NCBI RefSeq assembly: GCF_022640935.1
Contig: NZ_JALCCV010000004.1
Span: forward strand, 1-64,000
Source: Bifidobacterium sp.
Lineage (GTDB): Bacteria > Actinomycetota > Actinomycetes > Actinomycetales > Bifidobacteriaceae
Reading direction: 5' to 3'
Length of the DNA stretch: 64,000 nucleotides
How positions within the stretch are numbered: position 1 is the first letter of the stretch; each line of letters starts with the position of its first letter. This document shows positions 26,181 to 35,226 of the stretch, piece by piece. The notes under the pieces are model-generated. The model did not search any database, was not told where the DNA came from, and saw only the letters and a list, made by a program, of their open reading frames with translations. The position numbers were made by a program, and so were the translations under genes.

Positions 26181-26585
26181 ATATTCCTCCGAACCACCGC
26201 TCTTTACCATGATGCATACCAGACTCAAGCCCAAGGCTCCGGCACCGCATGAGCAAACCACGCCGCAGCGCTATTGCATATTGCCGCTGTGCGCGTCCGC
26301 TGCATGTCTACGCACGTCTGCGCGTCATCTTACCGGTCGAAGCCTACAGCGCAAGTGCGCTGCCCGCTGTGCATGCCGATTGCACGGGTGCCAGCCGCCC
26401 CGCGGCGAGCCAACGGACGCGGTTTCTCGTAGTTTTATCACGGAAAACCTATGCGCATGACGGTTTGACCAAGAACGGCCAACGGGTGAACGCCGGAAAA
26501 CGCCAGTGGCCCGGCCGACCCACAAGGATCGGCCGGGCCACTGCGCCAGCATACTGGCAAACACACGAATGTCAGCCGAACACAC
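26181..26585. other. intergenic region between rplS and lepB
   Basis: About 400 bases hold the rplS terminator (26504-26543) and should hold the lepB promoter. I see no other gene, repeat or recognised RNA. Confidence 0.5.
26504..26543 (-). terminator. intrinsic terminator of rplS
   Basis: Perfect 15-base GC-rich arms (CAGTGGCCCGGCCGA and its complement) surround a 10-base loop. On the minus strand a TTTT run follows within a few bases. It lies 43 bases after the rplS stop. Confidence 0.8.
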
Positions 26586-26951
26586 TCACTTGGCGCTGTT
26601 ATCGCGACGCTCGGTGATACGAGCAGCCTTGCCGCGCAGCGAGCGCAGGTAGTACAGCTTCGCGCGACGCACGCGTCCCTTACGCACCACCTTGATCGAA
26701 TCGATCACCGGGGAATGCAGCGGGAAGCGGCGCTCGACGCCGTTGCCGAAGCTTACTTTGCGCACGATGAAGGTCTCGCGCACGCCGGCGCCCTGACGCG
26801 CCAGCACCACTCCGGTGAAGGTCTGGATACGGGAATTGCTGCCTTCCTGGATCTTGACGTTGACATCGACGGTGTCGCCGGAGCGGAACTCCGGAATGCT
26901 GTCGGCGGATTTCATATGAGAAGCATCGAATGCCTCGATGGCGTTAACCAT
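26586..26951 (-). CDS. rplS: 50S ribosomal protein L19
   Basis: A 121-residue large-subunit ribosomal protein at the 30S-50S interface. [16 protein letters not shown] and the motif [14 protein letters not shown] are characteristic, as are [20 protein letters not shown] (exactly family-like) and the basic [18 protein letters not shown]. The start at 26951 (MVNAIEAFD) follows CAGGAGATAATC. No trmD or rimM gene is adjacent, unlike in many bacteria. It is monocistronic with a strong terminator. Confidence 0.97.
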   Translation of the reverse strand: MVNAIEAFDASHMKSADSIPEFRSGDTVDVNVKIQEGSNSRIQTFTGVVLARQGAGVRETFIVRKVSFGNGVERRFPLHSPVIDSIKVVRKGRVRRAKLYYLRSLRGKAARITERRDNSAK

Positions 26952-27224
26952 GATTATCTCCTGTCGCTGCCGCATATCAGCGCACATCCTTGGGGCTTGC
27001 GCAGTCATCCGTTATTCTGCCAACGTATTGACGGCGCGCCCGACAATCTGTATTCCCAGCGCGTTGCCCTGGAAAGCCAGCCGATTCGCCGCAGAACCCT
27101 TGCGGGAACGCGGCTGAACCCCAGTGGAGCGGCAAGCCTATGCGGCGGCTTGTCACTCGACACAGCAAAATTCTATGGTAGACGATTCGGCAGACAGCAT
27201 TCCGAAACTCCGGACGCGCCGCGA

Positions 27225-27253
27225 TTGACAAATCCAAGCGCAGGTTTTACGTT
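27225..27253 (+). promoter_or_regulatory. promoter for the Mg2+ riboswitch leader
   Basis: A perfect TTGACA (27225-27230) is followed after 17 bases by TACGTT (27248-27253). The implied start, near 27260, coincides with the 5' edge of the M-box RNA, which supports both calls. Confidence 0.6.
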
Positions 27254-27405
27254 GAAGTCGAATCGGTAGGTAAGGCTACCGCAGGGATATGGATCGCTGC
27301 CGCAAACCAGTGGAGACACTGTGCGCAGGCCAACAGTTCTTGTCGTGTCAAGGCATGAACTAATGCGGTGCCACCGCCCTGCGAGGCTGAAGCTCAAACG
27401 ATGAC
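27254..27405 (+). promoter_or_regulatory. M-box (ykoK leader) magnesium riboswitch
   Basis: The RNA shows the ordered conserved blocks of the M-box family. They are GGTAGGTAAGGCTACC (27265-27280), GGATATGGATCGCTGCCGC (27284-27302), CCAACAGTTCTTGTCGTG (27330-27347), TCAAGGCATGAACTAATGCGG (split: TCAAGGCA, AACTAATGCGG), and GGCTGAAGCTCAAACGATGA at the 3' end (27385-27404). This matches the B. subtilis element block by block as I remember it. M-box RNAs fold on Mg2+ and lower expression of downstream Mg2+ transport genes when Mg2+ is sufficient. The next genes on this strand are a small ORF and the duplicated-permease ABC transporter. Confidence 0.82.
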
Positions 27406-27574
27406 GAGATGATGGCCGGCATTGCGCCGCCTCCCCGCAACCGCTTCGAGCGACCTGTCGACAATGGATGTTGACCGGATGCCCGGGCGCTCAGCACAGC
27501 AACGCATAAAGCATGCCGGGCGACTATGAATCACTTGGGTGCAGCATGCACAGGACGCAAGGAGGTGGGGGAAC

Positions 27575-27688
27575 ATGAGCGACAAACTTCCCAGTAATAG
27601 TTGCCGCATAACGAAATGCGGCGTGCGCAAGCAGGTCGCGCGCCGTCATCCTGTTTCTTCTGCTGCCGTTGGCGCCCGCTGCCGATAA
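27575..27688 (+). CDS. 37-residue leader ORF behind a strong ribosome site, function unknown
   Basis: An ORF of 37 codons plus TAA begins MSDKLPSNSCRITKCG and continues as a basic, Val/Ala-rich stretch ending VGARCR. The start codon is preceded by AAGGAGG eight to nine bases upstream, one of the best ribosome sites in the window. It lies 170 bases after the M-box and 308 bases before the permease gene, on the same strand. Net charge is strongly positive with three Cys, and there is no membrane helix. It may be a regulatory leader peptide whose translation affects downstream structure, or a small protein. Conservation across relatives would decide; at present only the ribosome site and position support it. 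Confidence 0.45.
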   Translation: MSDKLPSNSCRITKCGVRKQVARRHPVSSAAVGARCR

Positions 27689-27838
27689 CGCTGCGACTCC
27701 GCTTCCACTGAGGTTGGGGAGTTCTCAACTGCACCTCGGCGGGTATGCCCGCCGTGCACACGCGTGCATACCCGGGATCATGCCGCGTCCGAGCCTCCCG
27801 AGCTGAGCGCCCGGCCCTACGGCGTCGGCACAGCACGC

Positions 27839-27870
27839 GGGCTCTGCGGCACACGCGCCCCGCAGAGCCC
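27839..27870 (+). promoter_or_regulatory. hairpin in the leader before the ABC permease gene
   Basis: Perfect 11-base arms GGGCTCTGCGG and CCGCAGAGCCC enclose 10 bases, 126 bases before the permease start. No U-run follows. It may be part of an expression platform working with the M-box and the leader ORF. Confidence 0.5.
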
Positions 27871-27996
27871 CCGACGATGTGCGTGTGCCTTCATGGACAT
27901 GCGGCCGGGATGAAACAGATTCGAATCATATGCTCCGTCGATCATGCCGCATCCGGTTGCCTCCGGCCGGCATTGTCAAGACAAAGGAATGTTATC

Positions 27997-29754
27997 ATGA
28001 CTGTTTTCACTGTTCCACAGACCAAGGCGCCGCAGACACTAGGCTTGGCCACAGCACGCAGGCGTATTGTATCCGACTGTCTGGTGGCGGCCGGTATCCT
28101 CGCCGTGTTCGGCGTGTTGGCCTACCTGGCGCCGAATATCGCCGAACCCGTCGGCCCTCAAGGCATTCCATCGGCAGTATCCACGGATCTGCACGAACTG
28201 CCCTATGATGCACTGCGCTCGGTGCTGCGCATGGCCGTCGCACTGGGGTTCTCTTTCGTGTTCTCGGTGCTGTACGGGCTGGCGGCGGCTCGTTCGCGCC
28301 GCGCCGGAAAAGTGCTCATTCCATTGCTCGATGTGCTGCAATCCGTGCCGATCCTTGGTTTTCTTTCGGCCACCGTCACCATGTGGCTGGCGCTGTTCCC
28401 GGGTTCGATGCTCGGCGTGGAGGCCGCATCGGTGTTCGCGATCTTCACCAGCCAAGCGTGGAATATGGCCTTCGCCTTCCACCGTTCGCTGCTGAGCGAA
28501 CCGGCGGAGCTCGACGAGGCCGCACGCATGTTCCGGCTCACGCGCTGGCAGCGGTTCTGGAAACTGGACATGCCCAATGCCGCGATCCCCATGCTGTACA
28601 ACTGTATGATGAGCGTGAGCGGCGGCTGGTTCTTCCTGACCGCCTCGGAACTGATCTCGGTCAACAATCGCACCTATGCGCTGCCTGGCATCGGCAGTTT
28701 CGTAGCCCAGGCCGCAGACCAAGGCGACTTCGGCAAAGTCGGCTGGGGAATCGTCACGATGGTCGTCGTGGTGCTCGCCATTGACGTGCTGGTCTGGCGG
28801 CCGCTGACTGCCTGGTCACAAAAATTCCGCATAACCCAAAGCGAATCCGACATGCATCCCACGAGCCTGGTGCTCACCATCATCCGCCAGTCCCACATCG
28901 ATGAATGGCTCGGCAGGCTGCTGCGGCCCGTCGGCGACACGCTGGAACTGATGACGCGCCCGCTGGGCCGCACCGGTTCGTTTCGAGCAGCCAAACCCGG
29001 CCGTCAGCGCGCCGGCGATATCGCATTCAACATCATCGTCGCCGTGGCGCTGTTCGCCGGCACCGTCGAGCTGTTTCTCGCCATCAAGGGCAGCATCGGG
29101 TTCACTGAGACCGGCCGTATCGTCGCGCTGGGAGGGCTGACGTTCCTGCGCGTGGCCCTGCTGACTGTCGCATGCTCAATCATCTGGGTGCCGATCGGCG
29201 CGATGATCGGTATGAATCCGCGCCTTTCGCGCATCATGCAGCCCGTCGTGCAGGTCTTCTCGAGCTTCCCAGCCAACTTCCTCTTTCCTTTCGTGACCAT
29301 ATGGTTCCTCGCATGGAATATCGATATCAACTGGGGGTCGATCCTGCTCATGGCGCTGGGCACGCAGTGGTACATCCTGTTCAACGTGATCGCGGGAGCC
29401 AGCCAGATCCCCGGCGATCTGGTCGAAATGGCCACGAATATGGGCCTGACGCGCACGATGCGCTGGAAGCGCCTGATTCTGCCCTCGGTGCTGGGCTCGT
29501 GGTGCACCGGCGGCATCACCGCAGCAGGCGGCGCCTGGAACGCTTCGATCATCGCGGAATTCGTGCGCTCCGGCGACCATACGCTGGTTGCCACAGGCCT
29601 AGGGTCATATATCACCGAGGCGACGGCGGCGGGCGACGCGATGAAAACGCTGGTCGGCATCGTGGTGATGAGCTTGTTCGTGGTCGCCGTCAACCGCCTG
29701 TTCTGGGAGCCGGTGGAACGGTACGCCGCCAAGCGGTTCACGCTGGTCGCCTGA
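27997..29754 (+). CDS. ABC transporter permease with two fused permease domains (COG4986-like)
   Basis: A 585-residue membrane protein consisting of two BPD-type permease halves. The first half (about 25-270) has the ATPase loop EPAELDEAARMFRLTRWQRF. The second (about 340-585) has IPGDLVEMATNMGLTRTMRW. Each half spans the membrane five or six times. The arrangement matches the 'duplicated permease component' grouped with nitrate/sulfonate/taurine transporters. AAAGGAATGTTATC precedes the ATG. The matching ATPase follows, but no substrate-binding protein is nearby. Position behind an M-box suggests Mg2+ or a Mg2+-dependent solute rather than an anion; this is inference. Confidence 0.85.
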   Translation: MTVFTVPQTKAPQTLGLATARRRIVSDCLVAAGILAVFGVLAYLAPNIAEPVGPQGIPSAVSTDLHELPYDALRSVLRMAVALGFSFVFSVLYGLAAARSRRAGKVLIPLLDVLQSVPILGFLSATVTMWLALFPGSMLGVEAASVFAIFTSQAWNMAFAFHRSLLSEPAELDEAARMFRLTRWQRFWKLDMPNAAIPMLYNCMMSVSGGWFFLTASELISVNNRTYALPGIGSFVAQAADQGDFGKVGWGIVTMVVVVLAIDVLVWRPLTAWSQKFRITQSESDMHPTSLVLTIIRQSHIDEWLGRLLRPVGDTLELMTRPLGRTGSFRAAKPGRQRAGDIAFNIIVAVALFAGTVELFLAIKGSIGFTETGRIVALGGLTFLRVALLTVACSIIWVPIGAMIGMNPRLSRIMQPVVQVFSSFPANFLFPFVTIWFLAWNIDINWGSILLMALGTQWYILFNVIAGASQIPGDLVEMATNMGLTRTMRWKRLILPSVLGSWCTGGITAAGGAWNASIIAEFVRSGDHTLVATGLGSYITEATAAGDAMKTLVGIVVMSLFVVAVNRLFWEPVERYAAKRFTLVA

Positions 29755-29940
29755 TGTGCCGGCTGCCTCATTCGCCGGCCGGTCGGCGCAGCCGCTGTTC
29801 AACAGGTCGCGGCCCGCAGGTCGGCACCCGATGATGCGCCGTTCCGGGCAGACAGCCGCATGCCGCACGCGGCCTAATGCGGAATACGAACAATGACAAT
29901 GGATACGAAAGCTTTTGCATCACAATAAGGAGCCGGGAAT

Positions 29941-31635
29941 ATGAGCCTCACCATCAGGAACGCCATGACCAAAAGCCGCAGCACGCTGGATGGTCTCAAT
30001 GCCAATCGGGATGACAGCATTATCAGCGCGCAGCACATCACCAAACGCTTCGTCACAGACAAAGGCGCGGATCTCACCGTGCTCGACGACATCTCCTTCA
30101 CGCTGTACGACAATGAGATCGTCGCGATACTCGGCCGCTCAGGGGCCGGCAAATCTACTTTCCTGCGCGTTCTGGCCGGGCTGGTGCAGCCCAGCGAAGG
30201 GAACGTCGATTATCGCGGAGATCCATTGGCCGGTCCAAACCCAGGCGTCGCGCTCGTATTCCAGACCTTTGCGCTTATGCCGTGGCTCACGGTCCAGGCC
30301 AATGTCGAGCTCGGGCTTGAGGCGCGCGGCATGCCGCGCGGGCAGCGGCGCAAAGTGGCCCTTGCGGCCATTGATTCCATCGGCCTGGACGGCTTCGAAT
30401 CAGCCTATCCGAAAGAGCTTTCCGGCGGCATGCGCCAGCGCGTCGGCATCGCGCGCGCACTCGTATTGCATCCCGACGCCTTGTTCATGGACGAACCGTT
30501 CTCAGCGCTCGACGTGCTGACCGCGGAGAATCTGCGCCAGGAAGTGCTCAATCTGTGGAGCGACAAGGACCACAGCATCCGTTCCATCCTGATGGTTACC
30601 CACAATATCGAAGAGGCTGTGGAAATGGCCGACCGCGTCATCGTGTTCGGCTCGCATCCGGGTCGGATCATTGCACAGGTGCCGGTCAACTTGCGTCGTC
30701 CGCGCGATCGGCACAGCGCCGACTTCGAAGCGCGCGTCGATTACCTGTATTCGGTGATGACGGGCGCGCGGCAAGAAGAGGACGACGCTGCTAACGCGGC
30801 TGGCGAAAGTGCCCGAACAGACAGCGCCGTCGAAGCCGCAGGAGAACCGTCGGCGAGACCGCGGCAAAAACCTTCGCCGAGCACTGCGGCCAGACCGGGG
30901 GCAGCTAAGACTGATGCCGAGGCAGTATTGCTGCCAACGCAGCCGGCAACAGAGCCGCCGACGGCCTCGGTGACCCCGGAAAATCAACAGTCCGGCGCCG
31001 AACACGCTCAGGGCAGACAAGACGATGATCGTGATGCGAGCGCCATACGGGGCATGGGCACGGCATTCGCCGATGAATCCGACGCGCCCGGCACACCTGC
31101 GGCGCCGACTGCCGCCGCACCGGCATCCAAACCGAAGCCGATATCAAACGACCAGCAGTTCATGCCGAACGCGACGCCGGGCGGCTTGGCGGGCCTGCTC
31201 GATGTGCTCGCGGAAAACCCTGACGGCATCGATCTGGCCGACCTGGCCGGTTTGCTCTCCTTCGAAGTGGATGATCTGTTCCCGCTGATCGATGCGGGCA
31301 TGATGCTCGAAGTCCTCAATGTCCACGACGGCCACGCGCAGCTCACCAAACAAGGTTGGGAATGGCATGATGCCGACATCCTCGGTTCGAAGACGGTGTT
31401 CGCGCGCCTGGCCTTGCAGCACGCGCCGCTTGTGCGCACGATCGACCACGCGCTCAAGCAGTCGAAGTCCGGCCACCTGCGTGGTGAGCTGATCCTCGAT
31501 CTGCTGCGCAACCGTCATGAGGATGCCAAGGCACGCCAGCAGTTCCACATCGCCGTTACCTGGGGGCGCTACGGCGAACTGTTCGATTACGACGCCGACG
31601 ACGATATGCTCGTCCTTGACGAGGAAAATCGCTGA
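29941..31635 (+). CDS. NitT/TauT-type ABC ATPase with C-terminal AAA-associated domain
   Basis: A 564-residue cytoplasmic ATPase. The ABC domain (about 25-270) has Walker A GRSGAGKST, signature LSGGMRQRV and Walker B ALFMDEPFSALD. A low-complexity Ala/Pro/Glu-rich linker of about 120 residues (about 280-400) follows. The C-terminal domain (about 410-564) begins GGLAGLLDVLAENPDGIDLADL, split GGLAGLLDVLAEN and GIDLADLAGLL. This is the 'AAA-associated' domain that accompanies COG4986 permeases. AAGGAG precedes the ATG. It lies 186 bases after the permease gene in the same operon and ends at two hairpins. Confidence 0.88.
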   Translation: MSLTIRNAMTKSRSTLDGLNANRDDSIISAQHITKRFVTDKGADLTVLDDISFTLYDNEIVAILGRSGAGKSTFLRVLAGLVQPSEGNVDYRGDPLAGPNPGVALVFQTFALMPWLTVQANVELGLEARGMPRGQRRKVALAAIDSIGLDGFESAYPKELSGGMRQRVGIARALVLHPDALFMDEPFSALDVLTAENLRQEVLNLWSDKDHSIRSILMVTHNIEEAVEMADRVIVFGSHPGRIIAQVPVNLRRPRDRHSADFEARVDYLYSVMTGARQEEDDAANAAGESARTDSAVEAAGEPSARPRQKPSPSTAARPGAAKTDAEAVLLPTQPATEPPTASVTPENQQSGAEHAQGRQDDDRDASAIRGMGTAFADESDAPGTPAAPTAAAPASKPKPISNDQQFMPNATPGGLAGLLDVLAENPDGIDLADLAGLLSFEVDDLFPLIDAGMMLEVLNVHDGHAQLTKQGWEWHDADILGSKTVFARLALQHAPLVRTIDHALKQSKSGHLRGELILDLLRNRHEDAKARQQFHIAVTWGRYGELFDYDADDDMLVLDEENR

Positions 31636-31640
31636 CGGCG

Positions 31641-31681
31641 CATAATGCCCGCATCATCCCGAGGCCGGTGCGGGCATTATG
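31641..31681 (+). terminator. terminator hairpin after the ABC ATPase gene
   Basis: Perfect 13-base arms CATAATGCCCGCA and TGCGGGCATTATG enclose 15 bases, six bases after the ATPase stop. It is the first of two stacked hairpins between convergent genes. Confidence 0.65.
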
Positions 31682-31705
31682 TGCCGTATAGCCGTCTCCA
31701 GACAG

Positions 31706-31746
31706 CACGAATCCCGCACCATCATTGCGACGGTGCGGGATTCGTG
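31706..31746. terminator. second, convergent terminator hairpin before pgi
   Basis: Perfect 15-base arms CACGAATCCCGCACC and GGTGCGGGATTCGTG enclose 11 bases. It lies 78 bases past the stop of the minus-strand pgi and can act on either strand. It is unrelated in sequence to its neighbour. Confidence 0.65.
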
Positions 31747-31823
31747 GCGCCCGGGACGAGGGAGTTGCCGGGATTGACGTGACCTGTCAACGCCTGCGCA
31801 TCAGCGCCGCGCCGGCAACGTAA

Positions 31824-33521
31824 TCAGGCCTTGCGATGCTCACGGTAGAACCTGATCAGGCCCTGCGTCGAGGCATCCTGCTGCGCGAGCGCATCGTCAT
31901 CCTGCGAGATCGCCGGGGTGATCTGCTTGGCGAGCTGCTTGCCCAGCTCCACGCCCCACTGATCGAAGGAATCGATGCCCCAGACCGTGCCCTCGACGAA
32001 GGTGATGTGCTCATAAAGCGCAATCAGCTCGCCTATCGAGAACGGGGTCAGCGCATCGCCGAAGATCGAAGTGGTCGGGCGGTTGCCCGTGAATACGCGG
32101 GCCGGCACGATCGTTTCGGCCGTGCCTTCCGCACGCACCTCGTCAGCGGTCTTGCCGAAGGCCAGCGCCTTGGTCTGTGCGAGGTAGTTGCCCAAGAACA
32201 GCTCATGCACGTCCTGGTCACCGTCCTTGGCCGGGTTCGGCGTGTTGGCGAAAGCGATGAAATCGGCCGGGATGAGCTGCGTGCCCTGATGGATCAGCTG
32301 GTAGAAAGCGTGTTGGCCGTTCGTGCCCGGCTCACCCCAGAAGATCTCACCGGTTTCCGTGGTGACCGGGGTGCCGTCCCAGCGCACAGACTTGCCGTTG
32401 GATTCCATGGTCAGCTGCTGCAGATAGGCCGGGAAGCGGTGCAGGTACTGGTCGTAGGGCAGCACAGCGTGCGAGGCGGCCTTGAAGAAGTTGCGGTACC
32501 AGACGTTCAAGATACCGAGCAGCACGACGACGTTCTTCTCGAACGGCGTGGTGGCGAAGTACTCGTCGATCGCATGGAAGCCGTGCAGGAACTCCTCGAA
32601 GCGCTCCGGCCCGAAGACCACAGCCAGCGAGGTGCCAACGGCGCCATCGACCGAGTAACGGCCGCCGACCCAGTTCCAGAAGCCGAAGGCATTCTTCGGG
32701 TCGATGCCGAATTCGGCGACCTTCTCCAAATTGGTGGAGACAGCCACGAAATGCTTGCTCACGGCTTCGGCGTTCTTCTCGTCCGAGCCGTCGACGGCGC
32801 CCGAAGCCTTGAGGCCTTCGAGCAGCCACGTGCGTGCCTCGCGGGCATTGGTGAGCGTCTCGAGCGTGGTGAAGGTCTTGGAGACGATGATGAACAGCGT
32901 AGTCTCCGGGTCCAGGCCCTTGGTTTTCTCGGCGATGTCATTGGGGTCGATGTTGGAGATGTAGCGTGCGCTGATGCCCGCGTCCGCATAGGCCTTGAGC
33001 GCCTCGTACACCATGACGGGGCCAAGGTCCGAGCCGCCGATGCCGATATTGACGACGGTGGTGATCTTCTTGCCGGTCACGCCAGTCCACTCGCCGGAGC
33101 GAACCTTGTCGGCGAAGGCGTAAATGCGCGAAAGCACTTCGCGCACATCCTTAACCGTGTCCTGGCCATCGACGATGACCTTGCCTTCGTCTTCCGCCGG
33201 GCGACGCAGCGCGGTGTGCAGCACGGCACGGTCTTCGGTGTTATTGATATGCACACCGGTATACATCGCCTTGGTGCGTTCGTCGAGCTTGACCGCCTTG
33301 GCAAGATCAGCGAACAGCGACAGCGTCTCGGGCTTGATCAGGTTTTTCGAGAGGTCGAAATGCAAGTCGCCCGCGTCGAAGCTGAGTTTCTCGACGCGCG
33401 ACGAGTCATTGGCGAACCAAGTCTTGAGGTCGACGCCCTCGGCCTGCAGTTCGTCGAAATGCTGCTGCAGCGCGGCCCACTCTTGGGTCTGCGTCGCGTC
33501 AATAGGAGGATTGATGGCCAT
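31824..33521 (-). CDS. pgi: glucose-6-phosphate isomerase
   Basis: A 565-residue cytosolic isomerase interconverting glucose 6-phosphate and fructose 6-phosphate, feeding the bifid shunt at fructose 6-phosphate. Clear family motifs are [20 protein letters not shown] (about residue 150), [15 protein letters not shown] and [20 protein letters not shown]. The catalytic Glu lies in LTMESNGKS, and the C-terminus has [14 protein letters not shown]. The start at 33521 (MAINPP) is preceded by AAAGGACCATAC; the 33539 frame adds six residues without a site. Monocistronic, full length. Confidence 0.98.
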   Translation of the reverse strand: MAINPPIDATQTQEWAALQQHFDELQAEGVDLKTWFANDSSRVEKLSFDAGDLHFDLSKNLIKPETLSLFADLAKAVKLDERTKAMYTGVHINNTEDRAVLHTALRRPAEDEGKVIVDGQDTVKDVREVLSRIYAFADKVRSGEWTGVTGKKITTVVNIGIGGSDLGPVMVYEALKAYADAGISARYISNIDPNDIAEKTKGLDPETTLFIIVSKTFTTLETLTNAREARTWLLEGLKASGAVDGSDEKNAEAVSKHFVAVSTNLEKVAEFGIDPKNAFGFWNWVGGRYSVDGAVGTSLAVVFGPERFEEFLHGFHAIDEYFATTPFEKNVVVLLGILNVWYRNFFKAASHAVLPYDQYLHRFPAYLQQLTMESNGKSVRWDGTPVTTETGEIFWGEPGTNGQHAFYQLIHQGTQLIPADFIAFANTPNPAKDGDQDVHELFLGNYLAQTKALAFGKTADEVRAEGTAETIVPARVFTGNRPTTSIFGDALTPFSIGELIALYEHITFVEGTVWGIDSFDQWGVELGKQLAKQITPAISQDDDALAQQDASTQGLIRFYREHRKA

Positions 33522-33634
33522 GTATGGTCCTTTCATCATCGCTATGAATCAGCGCACGGCATACGGACGGCTGCGAACCGTGCAGCGCGGTTGCACTGAT
33601 TCCTTCATTTCACAAGGTACTCACAAAATTGGAC

Positions 33635-33654
33635 AGGGCGCTGCGCAGCGCCCT
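33635..33654 (-). terminator. terminator of manC
   Basis: A perfect 20-base palindrome (arms AGGGCGCTGC and GCAGCGCCCT) is followed on the minus strand by AATTTTG. It lies 22 bases after the manC stop. Confidence 0.65.
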
Positions 33655-33676
33655 CAGTCAAAAGCACCACCCGTTG

Positions 33677-34834
33677 CTACAGGATCGCGTCACGCCCCTC
33701 ATCCTGGAGCTGCGATACGACGGACTTGATCTCCTGACTGCGGGCGCGCGGTGCGACGAGCAGCGCGTCCGGGGTGTCGGCCACGACCATGTCGTTGACC
33801 CCGAGCAGCACGATCGTGCGCCCGGATGCGGGGGCGACCACATCGCCGGCGGAGTCGAGGCACACCACTTGGTCGGCGTCTCCTATGACCTTGACATTGC
33901 GCTCGTTCGCGCTTGGCAGCAAGGCGGCCACCGAGTTGAAATCCCCGATGTCGTCCCAGCCGAAGTCTCCCGGGATCATCGCCACTCCCCCGCTCATGCT
34001 CAGCGGCTCGGCCACGGCGTAGTCGAAGGCGATCTTCTCGATGCTCGGCCAATAGCGGGCCATGGCCTCGTCCACGGCCTCATCCCTGGTTTCCGGCGGC
34101 GCCATGTACGCGTCGGCGATATGCGAAATCGCCTCGAACATCGCAGGATTGCCCGCCTGCAGATGTCCCAGCAGCACGTCCGCGCGCATGACGAACATGC
34201 CGGCGTTCCAGCGGTATTCGCCGGTCGACAGGTACGCCTGCGCAGTCGAGGCATCGGGCTTCTCCACGAAGCGCTCCACCTCGCGCGCGCTGGGCGCCTG
34301 GGGAATGCGCGCGGCGAGCGAAGGCCCTTGGTGGATGTATCCGAACGCGGTGGATGGGCGCGATGCGGCGATGCCAATGGTCGTGACGTAGCCGGCGCGC
34401 GCGGTCGCCACCGCCTGCCGGACCGATTCGGCGAAGGCTTCGGCGCCGCGTATCACATGATCGGCGGCGAAGGATCCGACGATCGTCTGCCCGCCGTGGC
34501 GCCGCGCGAGCACGGCAGTGGCCAAGGCAATCGCAGCCGTGGAATCCCGTGGAACCGGTTCGGCGAAGATGTTCTCGGCGCCCAGTTCGGGCAGCTGTTC
34601 GCGCACTTGCTGGATATAGCGCCAGCCGGTGCTCACCACGACGTGGTCCTTGCCTGCGATCGCCGCCAAGCGGTCGAAGGTCGATTGCAGCAGCGTACTC
34701 CCCTGCCCAAGGGGATCGAAAAGGAATTTCGGCCGGGCGACGCGGCTGAGCGGCCATAGCCGGGTGCCGGTGCCGCCCGCCGGAATAATCACATGAAAAT
34801 CGTGCAAATCGTTCGTCTCGCCCATGCCCTCCAT
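33677..34834 (-). CDS. manC: mannose-1-phosphate guanylyltransferase
   Basis: A 385-residue cytosolic nucleotidyltransferase making GDP-mannose from mannose 1-phosphate and GTP, a donor for cell-surface glycans. The signature VIIPAGGTGTRLWPLSRVARPKFL is present (split: IPAGGTGTRLWPLSR, PKFL). So are FVEKPDA and EYRWNAGMFVMRADVLLG, plus the C-terminal IPGDFGWDDIGDFNSVAALL. It lacks the fused isomerase domain found in bifunctional enzymes. The start may be 34834 or 34825, because both ATGs share a GGAGGGC neighbourhood; longer upstream frames look non-coding. The polysaccharide genes at 18-23 kb are possible users. Confidence 0.92.
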   Translation of the reverse strand: MEGMGETNDLHDFHVIIPAGGTGTRLWPLSRVARPKFLFDPLGQGSTLLQSTFDRLAAIAGKDHVVVSTGWRYIQQVREQLPELGAENIFAEPVPRDSTAAIALATAVLARRHGGQTIVGSFAADHVIRGAEAFAESVRQAVATARAGYVTTIGIAASRPSTAFGYIHQGPSLAARIPQAPSAREVERFVEKPDASTAQAYLSTGEYRWNAGMFVMRADVLLGHLQAGNPAMFEAISHIADAYMAPPETRDEAVDEAMARYWPSIEKIAFDYAVAEPLSMSGGVAMIPGDFGWDDIGDFNSVAALLPSANERNVKVIGDADQVVCLDSAGDVVAPASGRTIVLLGVNDMVVADTPDALLVAPRARSQEIKSVVSQLQDEGRDAIL

Positions 34835-35003
34835 TGTCGCGCAGCGGCCGAACAAGCGCGTGGCACGAGCACACCGACGACAGCCGACGACAGCTGCCGC
34901 AGCCGAATGACACGGTCGATGCAGCTGGTGCATTGGACAAATTCGAGGCCATCCAGTACACTCATCATCTTGTGCGCGGGTGGCGAACGCCGCTCGGGCC
35001 AAT

Positions 35004-35079
35004 GCCGCTTTAGCTCAGTTGGTAGAGCGTCTCACTCGTAATGAGAAGGTCGACAGTTCGATTCTGTCAAGCGGCTCCA
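35004..35079 (+). tRNA. tRNA-Thr (anticodon CGT)
   Basis: A 76-base cloverleaf including an encoded CCA end. The acceptor stem is GCCGCTT with AAGCGGC, the D arm reads AGCTCAGTTGGTAGAGC, and the anticodon CGT at 35037-35039 sits in a CTCACTCGTAATGAG arm. The T arm contains the GTTCGATTC element. It reads threonine ACG codons. Confidence 0.96.
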
Positions 35080-35226
35080 CTGTTTCCCCAATCGAATGTT
35101 CCTGCGAAGTTCAGGTTTCCCGTCTGTTCTCCGTCCTTTTCAGACCGTTGCCCAACACTTTCACGGGAAATGCGCCGAGGCCCTGTTCGGAACACTGCTC
35201 CGGAACCCCAGTCACGAGGCAGTACG

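Noticed and set aside
27254..27405. Guanidine (ykkC) riboswitch, often found before nitrate/taurine-like ABC genes
   Set aside because: The conserved blocks fit the M-box order and not the ykkC core, although the downstream transporter class would have fitted.
27531..27854. 107-codon minus-strand frame across the ABC leader
   Set aside because: It overlaps the leader hairpins, is Arg/Ser-rich and lacks a start context; the plus-strand leader ORF has the better evidence.
31836..33599. 587-codon plus-strand frame opposite pgi
   Set aside because: Complete antisense of a clear glucose-6-phosphate isomerase; codon bias of the real gene creates the open frame.
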